Below, in pieces: positions 7,801 to 14,735 of a stretch of 35,270 nucleotides of DNA (positions are counted from its first letter, which is position 1; every line of letters starts with the position of its first letter). Location: positions 1 through 35,270 of the forward strand of contig JAJDCP010000164.1 in NCBI GenBank assembly GCA_029260765.1, written 5' to 3'. The notes below the pieces were generated by a model. That model searched no databases and had not been told where the DNA came from. It worked only from the letters and a program-made list of their open reading frames with translations. The position numbers were made by a program, and so were the translations under genes. This DNA comes from Planctomycetota bacterium (GTDB lineage: Bacteria; Planctomycetota; J058; JAJDCP01).

Positions 7801-10377
7801 CGCGATCAACTGCAGCGCGATGCAGCCGAGCTCGGAAAACGGCTCGAACGCTCTGAGACCGCCTACGAACAGGCAGAGACCGATCTCGCCCAGGCCCAGC
7901 AGGGCCTGAGCGACGCGCAGTCGCAGTTGCTGCAGCTGCGTGCGGCCATCGAAGGATCTTCGAAGCGCAACTCCGCGCTCGAAGAGCTGCTCGAAGAAGC
8001 CCGTCAGGCGCATGACGCTGCGAACAAGCAGAGCGCCGAGCTCGAGCAGCGCTTGCACGAGTCTGTCCAGGCCCTCGAGCGTTCTGAGGCGGGCATGGAA
8101 GAGGCCCGGGACCTTGGTGCGGCACGCGAGGCCGAGCTCTCTGAGGCACGCGAGAGTCTTGAAACCGCCTCCAGCGAGCTGCAAGAGAGACGCGCAGAGC
8201 TGAAACAGAGCCAGACGCAGCTCCAAGAGCTTGAGCAGCAGCTCGCGGACAACGCAACGCAGCTCGAAGGCGAACGCTCCGCGTTGCGTGAGAAATCCGC
8301 GCAAGTCGAGGCGGCGCTCTCGCGAAACGCTCAACTTGAGCAAGAAAAGGCGGAGGCACAGGCCGCCGCAACTTCGCAGCTCGAAGAGATCAGCGCCGAG
8401 CTTGACGGGCTGCGGAGCAACCTGCAAGAGGCAGAAGAGCGCAGCGAGGACCTGCATCTCCAGCTTGCCGAGACGCTGGAGACGGCCGAAGACTCGCAGG
8501 AACGTCTCGCCGAACGAGAGCAGCAGCTGCAGGCAGCCGAGGCTGCCATCGAGAAGCTCGAGCCGCAACTGGCAGAGGCACACGCGCAGCAAACGGCCGT
8601 CCGTTCCGCGCTCGGCAAGCTTCGCAGGGCCCACCGGACACTCGAGGCCCGGCTGCAGAGGACCCACGAAGAGAAGCAGAATCTCGGCATCGAGCTTGAG
8701 GAGCGTTCCGCCGCGGTCAAGCTGCTGCGCTCCGATCTCGAGAGTGCTCGGGTGGAGATGCGGGGGCTGAAGGAAGCTTTTGACGCCCAGCAGAAAAGCC
8801 TCAGCGAACAACAGTCTCTCGTGGTGCAAAGCCGTCAGAGCTTGGAGGCGGCGGAGGCGAGAGGGAACGATCTCGATGCGAAGCTCGCCGCCGCTCTCGA
8901 GTCCGACCAAGAAGCCCGCGGCCTCCTACAGGAGCGGATCGAGGCACTGGACGAGGCGCGCACTGCCCTGGCGACCGCCGAGGAACGCGCCGATCGTCAA
9001 GAAGCCCGCCTGGTCGACGCGATGCGGGGGCGCGAACAGGACGCCAGAAAGCTCGCGACCCGTGAATCAGCCGTGCGTCAGCTGCGCGGCAAACTACAAG
9101 AGGAGAGAGAGCTGTCGGGCACGCTGCGCCAGTCCCTGAAGGGCGCGGAAGCCGAACGCACAAACCTCGACAAGCGTCGGCTGCAGCTCGAGAAGCAGGT
9201 CAGTGAAGGGCGCTCCTCGCTGAAGCAGGCCCGTGAGCACCAGAGCCGAGCGGAAGAGCGGGCACGGGGCCTGAAGATCCACCTCGACAAGCTGGCCAGC
9301 GCGCGCAAAGAACATGAAGCGCAGCAGCAGCAACTCACCGAGCAGTCGCAACTTCAAGCCGAGCAGATCCAGTCCCTGCAAGCAGCGCTCGGCACGGAGC
9401 GTGAGAAACTCGAGGCGGTCGAGGAGACCCGTGCGTTCTTGTTGCAGGATCTCGAAGCCAGCCGTGAAAATTGCAGTCAACTCGAGAACCAGGTAACCCA
9501 GAGCGACGCACGCGCGCAGGAGCTCGAGGCCGCCACGGCGCAGGCTACGGCCGAGGTCGCACGCCTGCGCAGTCAGCTTGAGCATCAGCAGACGCAGCTG
9601 GCCGAAGAACGCAGCGAGCTCGAGCAAAGCCTGTTGGCGGCGGAAACCGCCCGTCACGGCCTTGAAGAGCTGGCCAGCTCGCGGGAAAAGACCGTCAAGA
9701 AGCTGCGCGACCGCGTGCGCCAGCAGGAAGACCACACCAGTGAGCTCAGGACACTGCTCGAGACTGAGAAGAAGAAGGGCGCGCAGGTCGAGAAAGACCT
9801 GCGCGAGGAAGAAGAGAACAAGACCCTGCGCATCGAGAAGGAATGGCGCGAGCGCCTGCAGGCCGAGACCAAACAGCGGGATGCCGAGCTCGCAGAGTTG
9901 CGTGACAAGCAACGGAGCGCGGGGGGCGAGAATGAACAAGCTGAGCTTCAACGCTCCCTCGACGAGGCACGTGCCGAGCTTGCGAAGCTGAACACCCAAC
10001 TGCAAGCTCACGACCAGCAGCTTCGCGCAGCCCAGGACGTCCGCAAGCAACTCGAGAAAGAATGCCAGACGCTGCGAACAGATCTGCAACAGGCGAAGCA
10101 GCAGGCCCCGCAGGAAGCTGGCAAAGCCGCGAAGGGGGTGGCGGCACTGCAGGGCAAGTTGACCAAGCTGCATACCGAGTGCGAACGGCTGAGGGGGCGC
10201 GAACGTAAGCTCGAGCGTGCCAAGAGCGCCGCCCAGGCTATGTTCCGGGAAGAGGTGCAGAAGCGTCAGGCCTTGGACTCCGCCCTCAAAGAGATGTGGA
10301 AGAACCTGCAGCTCGAAGAAGAACGCTCCCGAGCACTCGAGACCGTGCTGCGAGAGATCCGCAACGACGCGGACTGA
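4825..10377 (+). CDS. Giant coiled-coil protein with N-terminal zinc ribbon (1850 aa)
   Basis: Three parts can be seen. Residues 1-130 form a helical domain, including LLEDSLLAAVLVQWKAI and LARNNLVALERIFF-like text. It resembles small repeats found beside regulatory domains in Planctomycetota and Myxococcota; that comparison is from memory. Residues 136-160 form a zinc ribbon, CSKC and CPRC (Cys136, 139, 157, 160). After a Pro/Gln/Lys-rich linker to about residue 255, the remainder is nearly continuous heptad-rich coiled coil full of Glu, Gln, Ala, Leu and Arg, ending at the stop without a C-terminal domain. There is no signal peptide or membrane span. Such architecture suits a cytosolic scaffold, polar organiser or cytoskeletal element; it lacks the ATPase motifs of SMC or Rad50. 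I chose GTG 4825 because TGAGGA sits just upstream; an in-frame GTG at 4720 would add 35 residues but would start upstream of the putative promoter. Confidence 0.85.
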   Translation: MARTRQPTHRDRVLARLLRSRLRLAEDGALAIEHALHSELPVELALQREGLAGDDDVQWAQERDNRLLEDSLLAAVLVQWKAIEPATVGKAFAKQAQLAARNNLVALERIFFHEKLVPGKFLRQAKDKARPLALQCSKCKASYQLLVPPFEGNYPRCPRCPYPAPPLQGSQAERLRGQAVPLGRSNTQRLKPIDVPVVRAGGAFPMHATVETLPRKRATQRAQPQRPKSPQPATSKPVALAAAGVALESRQEGADAQLTVEVEQLRAQLEALHEERETQEQRLQAAEAQLAEQAATDPDNTGVAELQNQVQELAEQRQQAFEACAEAEDACQQAQASAEETQAALEQACVARDQAQAELDALRQKLESSSQETDRATDTLEARLLELEEQLQASQSRIAEAEASHEEQVSALQQRLMEAEEQATDLSLASDHAQRELQALEKRIQESNAEAEQAAGERDDARTRLEALESRLGEATQQHDAELDALRERDARIRALEKAQRKTSKELEGAQSARSEAETQLSELITQHNNLQEELEAQQQSESLSRQALEKELENARQQGTTLQAELDSMRTGEQRLRASLETSQTQAADLTEQLDRQRELLGAEAAKGRALDEDLATTAEKLAREEQRVSELREQLREARQPRETPQQKAAREAQAARIEALEGELQGWKQRHEKLEERTREREQESATASERTREAGQALEEAQAQLAASEGQQQQLAEARAALDAQLQAALEARRQDAELLADSEAALQLLKDNANAADEKIQDLEEQFQRAQQKSSEDSQRIGEQKAELRQLRRQLQELQDEAGSVREQLQASEEARSSQEETLQSRDASLVELRAELTALHEKLASSQSSQSKALEKERRKLAAADKKQTQLEKQLSASHEELSDAREELTRRDQSLELARERLTASQGRSDELNSELGTLRRRYETTLNELEAAQQLGQSLRDQLATSEQANKQLQGQHQTSQQRSTELTEQLEEQRAVLETTQAERDQLQRDAAELGKRLERSETAYEQAETDLAQAQQGLSDAQSQLLQLRAAIEGSSKRNSALEELLEEARQAHDAANKQSAELEQRLHESVQALERSEAGMEEARDLGAAREAELSEARESLETASSELQERRAELKQSQTQLQELEQQLADNATQLEGERSALREKSAQVEAALSRNAQLEQEKAEAQAAATSQLEEISAELDGLRSNLQEAEERSEDLHLQLAETLETAEDSQERLAEREQQLQAAEAAIEKLEPQLAEAHAQQTAVRSALGKLRRAHRTLEARLQRTHEEKQNLGIELEERSAAVKLLRSDLESARVEMRGLKEAFDAQQKSLSEQQSLVVQSRQSLEAAEARGNDLDAKLAAALESDQEARGLLQERIEALDEARTALATAEERADRQEARLVDAMRGREQDARKLATRESAVRQLRGKLQEERELSGTLRQSLKGAEAERTNLDKRRLQLEKQVSEGRSSLKQAREHQSRAEERARGLKIHLDKLASARKEHEAQQQQLTEQSQLQAEQIQSLQAALGTEREKLEAVEETRAFLLQDLEASRENCSQLENQVTQSDARAQELEAATAQATAEVARLRSQLEHQQTQLAEERSELEQSLLAAETARHGLEELASSREKTVKKLRDRVRQQEDHTSELRTLLETEKKKGAQVEKDLREEEENKTLRIEKEWRERLQAETKQRDAELAELRDKQRSAGGENEQAELQRSLDEARAELAKLNTQLQAHDQQLRAAQDVRKQLEKECQTLRTDLQQAKQQAPQEAGKAAKGVAALQGKLTKLHTECERLRGRERKLERAKSAAQAMFREEVQKRQALDSALKEMWKNLQLEEERSRALETVLREIRNDAD

Positions 10378-10378
10378 T

Positions 10379-10413
10379 CCGCTCTCGCGGACTCGGACGC
10401 TCCGCTCTCGCGG
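10379..10413. repeat. Short direct repeat after the coiled-coil gene
   Basis: CCGCTCTCGCGG occurs at 10379-10390 and again, identical, at 10402-10413, starting 23 bases apart. It follows immediately after the stop codon of the coiled-coil gene, in the space between two convergent genes. No T-tract follows it, so a rho-independent terminator is not evident. Confidence 0.6.
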
Positions 10414-10464
10414 GCAGGGAGAGCCCCCGCCCCTCCATGACAGACCCAAACGAAGCGGTCGAAC

Positions 10465-10511
10465 GGCAATCGCGTGCCGCCCGACCGGAATCTGTGCGCG
10501 AAGGCGCTAGG
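10465..10511 (+). repeat. Dispersed intergenic repeat, copy A
   Basis: This stretch matches, in inverted orientation, the sequence at 29013-29067. Shared blocks in order are GGCAAT, CGTGCCGCC, GACCGGAAT, TGTGCGCG, AGGC and CT, with single-base differences between blocks and a 9-base insertion in the other copy. Copy A overlaps the stop codon of the GGDEF-EAL gene (stop at 10507-10509). It is not palindromic. Confidence 0.65.
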
Positions 10512-12690
10512 CGGGCGCAGATTGCTGCTTGAGCAGGTCGTCCGCGGCGCCCCCTGGGATCGCCTTGGAGAAGTGCCAGCCTTGCGCAGACTCGCAATGC
10601 AGTTGGCACAACTGCTGCAGCTCTGCGTCGCGCTCGACGCCTTCGGCCGTGACGCTCATGCCCAGATTGTGGGCCAGCCCGACCAACGCGCGCACGATCT
10701 TGCTCTTGTGATTGTTGGCGTCCATGCCGGTGACAAAGCTGCGGTCGATCTTCAGGATGTCGACGGGAAAGCGCGTCAAGTAGCCCAACGCGGAATAGCC
10801 GGTGCCGAAGTCGTCGATGGCGATCGTCAACCCCAGGTTGTGCAGCGCCTCAAGCACCTCCACATGCCAGTGGGTGTCTTCAAGGAAAGCGCTCTCGGTG
10901 ATCTCCAAAATCAGGCGGCTCGGGTCGACCGGCACCTCGGCGAGCAGGGCCGACACCTCCTCGACAAAATTGGGCTGACGCACCTGCACCGCCGCAAGAT
11001 TGACACTGACCGTAAGGACCTCTTCGACACTGCGCTGCCAGTGCAGAGCCTGTTCAGCTGCCCGACGCAGAATCTGAGCCCCCAACGGGACGATCAGTCC
11101 ATTCTCTTCAGCCATCGCCAGGAACTCGGCCGGATAGACCAGACCCCGCTCGGGGTGATTCCATCGCACCAGCGCCTCAAAACCCCCGATCCGCATGTCG
11201 CTGAGCCGGACGATGGGCTGGTAATACAGCTCGAACTCGCCTCGGTCGAGCGCGTGGCGGAGCGCATTCTCCAAACCCAGGCGTGCCACAGCCCGCGTGT
11301 GCATCTCGTTGTCGAACACGACGTGGCAAGCGCGCCCGGCAGACTTTGCCCGATACATCGCCGTGTCCGCATCACGGAGCAGATCCTCAGGGCGCCGGTA
11401 CTGGGATGCGCTGAGGGCCACACCGATGCTCACGCTCGTGAAGACCTCGTGGCTTCCCAACCGGAAGGGCGTCACGGTCTTTCGTTGGATGCGTTCAGCC
11501 AAGCCCGCGGCATCGTCGTGCGTGTGGATTCCATCTGCGATGATGGCAAACTCGTCTCCGCCGAGCCGGGCGGTCATATCGATGGTGCGCAAACAAGTCC
11601 TGAGGCGTTTGGCAAACGCGATCAGAAGCTCATCGCCGACCTCATGTCCCAGGCTGTCATTGATCAACTTGAAACGGTCGAGATCGAGAAACAGCACGGC
11701 AAAGTGGTAGTCGTCGTAACGGAGATTCCGTGACAACGCATACTGCAAGCGGTTGAGGAACAGAGCACGGTTCGGCAGATCGGTCAAGCCGTCGTGCAGC
11801 GCGGCGTGCAACAGCCGTTCTTCGAGCTGCTTGCGCTCACTCACATCTGCCAAGCAACCCGAACAGCCAGTCTCCGCGCTGCTGCGGCAGGAGAGCTCGA
11901 GCCACACGGTCTTGCCCGCTTGGGTCGAAAAGCGAAGGTTGCGTCGTGCGCAACGCTCGGTCATGTGCAGCATGCTGGTGAGGCGCCCGACCGGTTCTTC
12001 CGGGTGCAGGAAATCGGTCAAGGGGCGCCCAAGACTCTCGTCCTGGCTGTAACCGAGCACCTCGGTCCACGCCCCATTGAGAAACGTCAGCCTTCCTCGC
12101 TCATCGACCCGGAAGACGGCTTCCCGAAGGCTGTCCAGCAGATACCGGTTGTGGACTGCTTCACGCTCGAGCTGCTCGTAGACGCGCGCGTGGTCGATGG
12201 CGATCGCGACGCGGCGTGCCAGCTTCGGCACGATGCCGTCCAGCGCATCCTGAATCGAGTCGCCAGACGCGCTGCCGAGCAAGAGGATGCCGACGGCCCG
12301 CTGGCCCGTATGCAGGCGGAATGCTTCGAGCGCAACCAGGCTCTCCCCCAGCTCGGGGAAAGACCTCTGACGATCCTCGAACCGGGCGCAGCCCTGTTGG
12401 TTGTCATCGAATGCAAGCGCCACGGCCGCAGGGAGCTGATCGCGCTCACGAGGGGAAGGAGACTGGCTCACTGCCGCGCGCAACCGCGCCGAGGCCAGCC
12501 CTTGACCGCGCTCGACAACGTAGAGCTCAGCCATTTCCAGCTGGAGTGTCCGGATCAACTTGTCGAGGAATACCTTGAGGCTCGACTCGATGGAGAGCGA
12601 GTTGCCCAACGCGGCCGTGAGGTCGTAGAGGTGGCTGAGGTTCTCAAACCTCCGCTCCAGATTGGCGACGGAGGTCTCCTGGGAATTCAC
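10507..12690 (-). CDS. GAF-PAS-GGDEF-EAL cyclic-di-GMP synthase/phosphodiesterase
   Basis: The 727-residue cytosolic protein has a GAF-like sensor (about 10-175), a PAS domain (about 180-290), a diguanylate cyclase domain and an EAL phosphodiesterase domain. The cyclase signature GGDEF is intact at 377-381, with the product-inhibition site RTID (368-371) exactly five residues before it. The EAL motif (505-507) is intact. Other phosphodiesterase metal/catalytic motifs are also present: SVNLA, EITE, DDFGTGYS, KIDRSF and AEGVE. Both activities therefore look possible, with the GAF/PAS part choosing between them. No membrane span or receiver is present. Start choice is uncertain: GTG 12690 follows a G-rich GGGGTGG, while GTG 12699 and TTG 12723 are in-frame alternatives. 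It is divergent from the PilZ-methyltransferase gene, suggesting that it makes or removes the ligand of that PilZ domain. Confidence 0.95.
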   Translation of the reverse strand: MNSQETSVANLERRFENLSHLYDLTAALGNSLSIESSLKVFLDKLIRTLQLEMAELYVVERGQGLASARLRAAVSQSPSPRERDQLPAAVALAFDDNQQGCARFEDRQRSFPELGESLVALEAFRLHTGQRAVGILLLGSASGDSIQDALDGIVPKLARRVAIAIDHARVYEQLEREAVHNRYLLDSLREAVFRVDERGRLTFLNGAWTEVLGYSQDESLGRPLTDFLHPEEPVGRLTSMLHMTERCARRNLRFSTQAGKTVWLELSCRSSAETGCSGCLADVSERKQLEERLLHAALHDGLTDLPNRALFLNRLQYALSRNLRYDDYHFAVLFLDLDRFKLINDSLGHEVGDELLIAFAKRLRTCLRTIDMTARLGGDEFAIIADGIHTHDDAAGLAERIQRKTVTPFRLGSHEVFTSVSIGVALSASQYRRPEDLLRDADTAMYRAKSAGRACHVVFDNEMHTRAVARLGLENALRHALDRGEFELYYQPIVRLSDMRIGGFEALVRWNHPERGLVYPAEFLAMAEENGLIVPLGAQILRRAAEQALHWQRSVEEVLTVSVNLAAVQVRQPNFVEEVSALLAEVPVDPSRLILEITESAFLEDTHWHVEVLEALHNLGLTIAIDDFGTGYSALGYLTRFPVDILKIDRSFVTGMDANNHKSKIVRALVGLAHNLGMSVTAEGVERDAELQQLCQLHCESAQGWHFSKAIPGGAADDLLKQQSAPA

Positions 12691-13221
12691 ATCAGCCACC
12701 CCGTGGCGACAGGAATAGGCCAAACCCCACCGCCGGCTCGGAAATCAAGCAACTCGTACTTAGTGGTTTAGATGAGAGCGCGGGGTCTGTCAAACCCGTG
12801 GATCCGCGTCAGGACCGCTTGCCTCACGGACCGCCTCTCCCGCATGCCCGGCCACGACTGGCAGGTTCCGGGGCGGGGACGGCCCTCTGCTCAGGCAAAG
12901 AAAAAGGGTCTGAGTGGGCCGAAACGCATCACAACGCAGGACAACCTCTGGGGCCTTGCTGTGCCGGCTCGGGCGCGAGACTTGTGCCACGGTCTAAATC
13001 TCTCTGAAGTCAGGAGATGAGCGCAACCGGCAACACGTGTGCAAGCTGCGCTATAGTGCAAAGAGTCCACAAGTAGCTGCCTGGCAGCAAGCTCCGGGAG
13101 GCCTGCAGTCGATGAGACATCAACGGGCTGCAGCGGACTCCCTATCCAGCCGAAATAGCGAAATAGCGGGCAGATTCTCCCCCGGGACCATGCCGTGCAC
13201 AGACAGTTGCAAGGGAGCGCA
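12691..13221. other. Divergent intergenic region between the cyclic-di-GMP enzyme and PilZ-methyltransferase genes
   Basis: About 530 bases separate two divergent regulatory genes. I see no convincing gene here. A short frame at 12772-13020 has no family resemblance. Local signals are a TATAGT hexamer at 13052-13057 and an exact tandem pair of CGAAATAG at 13151-13166, about 55 bases before the methyltransferase start. Both could be control elements of the rightward gene. Confidence 0.5.
13052..13057 (+). promoter_or_regulatory. Possible -10 box for the methyltransferase-kinase operon
   Basis: TATAGT matches the -10 consensus well, but no good -35 lies at the right distance; GCAACA is 16 bases upstream. 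If real, the leader is about 160 bases long and includes the CGAAATAG tandem repeat. Confidence 0.25.
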
Positions 13222-14727
13222 ATGAAAACCCAGACCACAGAAACTCCCGGGGCCATCCACGCTGATCTGATGGGAGCCGCTTCTACTTTCCGCTTCCGCC
13301 CTCAGCGTCTGGCGAGCCAGGACCTCACTAAAGGGCTGTCGTGCACCTTCCGCCATGAAAACCGCGAAGTGCGACCTCTGAGCATCCTCGATGTGTCTCC
13401 GACTGGATTGGGAGTGCGGCCCGAGGCGGATGCGATGCTTCCCCCGGGCAGCCAGCTCGACGACCTGCACATCATCTACCGGGATTCGACTCTCTGGCGT
13501 GGCAAGGGCGTCACGGTGTACCAGGTGGGGGGAGACTCTCCGCGCCTGGGCATCCGTTTCACGACGGGCTATTTCGATCCCTACAAGCTGCGTCTGCGGG
13601 ACTCGCTGGTTGAGCAGCAACTCGAGGACGAGTTGCAGCACCATCAGCGCAAGAAGGATCTGCTGCCGGTAGAGTGGCGTGCGGAAGTCGGGGATCTGCT
13701 GCACCTGTTGTACCAGGCCCGGAATCTCTTCGAAGAGCTCGAGCAACATCTGCGCCAACGCGCCCCGATCCGCCGCCGACGCGATGACAAGAGCTTCATC
13801 GAGGCGGCGTTCGCAAAATGGGGCCCGCTGTTCTTCGCCCAGGTCGCGAGGTTGTTTGAGCTCTCCAGGGCCTTCGATCCCGACACACGGGAATTGGCTG
13901 CACGCTACGCGACCCAGATCCTGTTTCCTCTGCTATCGGTCTGCCCGATGCACCGGCGCTCGCACGACAAGCCTCTGGGCTATGCGGGCGACTACCTGCT
14001 GATGACGATGTACTTCGACGTCGAGCTGGTCAGCGGTACCAGCATGTTCTCGAAGTTCTTGCAGTACTTGTCGCAGCGCTACTCCCTGGGGAAAACCGTA
14101 CGGAGCCGACTGGAGATGGTGGGCACAGTGTTGCGCGAGGCGCTGCACGGCCGCGGGGCCCGCCGCATCCTGTCGCTCGCATCCGGCCCGGCGCTCGAGT
14201 TGCAGGATCTGGTGCGCACGACCGAGAGTCTCGGCCAGCGCGTCGAGATGTTCCTCATCGACCAGGACAATCAGGCGCTGGCATTCTGCCACGAGGCCCT
14301 GATCGAAGAGCTCAGCGAGAAATCGCCCCACCTCCCCCTTGAGCTGCACTGCCTGCATTATTCGGTCCGCCAGATCCTTAAGCCCAAGGACGAAGCCGAG
14401 CTGCACATGTCCCGCGAAGTGCTGCGAAATATGGACCTCCTGTACTCGGTCGGCCTATTCGACTATCTGCCCGAGCCGATCGCCCAACGCCTGCTCAGGC
14501 AGCTCTATGCGATGATGGGCTCGGGCGGCGAGATGTTCATCGGCAACTTGCAGGAAGCGCCCGACACGACCTGGGTGATGGAGTACGTCCTGGCCTGGCA
14601 TCTACAGTACCGCACGCCCGAGACCATGTTGGAGTTGGCGTCCGGGATGCAGCCGCCTCCTGCCCAACTCGAGGTGGTGACGGACAGCACGGGGTACTGT
14701 CTGTTCCTGCGCATTGTCAAACCCTGA
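13222..14727 (+). CDS. PilZ domain fused to PhcB-like SAM methyltransferase
   Basis: The 501-residue protein starts at ATG 13222, behind AAGGGAG. Residues about 20-120 look like a PilZ (cyclic-di-GMP-binding) domain: DVSPTG (57-62) fits the DxSxxG motif and arginines lie at 24-29 and 44/48, although the spacing of the RxxxR part is not canonical. Residues about 130-300 are helical and contain KPLGYAGDY. Residues about 313-500 are a class I SAM methyltransferase with ARRILSLASGPALE as the SAM loop and FLIDQD as the acidic ribose-binding strand. The KPLGYAGDY region plus this fold is what I associate with PhcB, annotated as extracellular factor 3-hydroxypalmitic acid methyl ester biosynthesis. 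Its likely reaction is methylation of a 3-hydroxy fatty acid. The following sensor kinase gene, 8 bases away, supports this. PhcB itself has no PilZ domain as far as I recall. Confidence 0.8.
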   Translation: MKTQTTETPGAIHADLMGAASTFRFRPQRLASQDLTKGLSCTFRHENREVRPLSILDVSPTGLGVRPEADAMLPPGSQLDDLHIIYRDSTLWRGKGVTVYQVGGDSPRLGIRFTTGYFDPYKLRLRDSLVEQQLEDELQHHQRKKDLLPVEWRAEVGDLLHLLYQARNLFEELEQHLRQRAPIRRRRDDKSFIEAAFAKWGPLFFAQVARLFELSRAFDPDTRELAARYATQILFPLLSVCPMHRRSHDKPLGYAGDYLLMTMYFDVELVSGTSMFSKFLQYLSQRYSLGKTVRSRLEMVGTVLREALHGRGARRILSLASGPALELQDLVRTTESLGQRVEMFLIDQDNQALAFCHEALIEELSEKSPHLPLELHCLHYSVRQILKPKDEAELHMSREVLRNMDLLYSVGLFDYLPEPIAQRLLRQLYAMMGSGGEMFIGNLQEAPDTTWVMEYVLAWHLQYRTPETMLELASGMQPPPAQLEVVTDSTGYCLFLRIVKP

Positions 14728-14735
14728 GACTGCTG

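Noticed and set aside
5600..10377. Repetitive GAGCTCG-type DNA within the coiled-coil gene, considered as a DNA repeat array.
   Set aside because: The periodicity comes from heptad-repeat codons; no unit is exactly repeated in tandem.
12772..13020. An 82-codon open frame in the divergent region, ending in an ATGA overlap with a short following frame.
   Set aside because: No family resemblance, composition typical of GC-rich non-coding DNA, and it would fill a likely control region.
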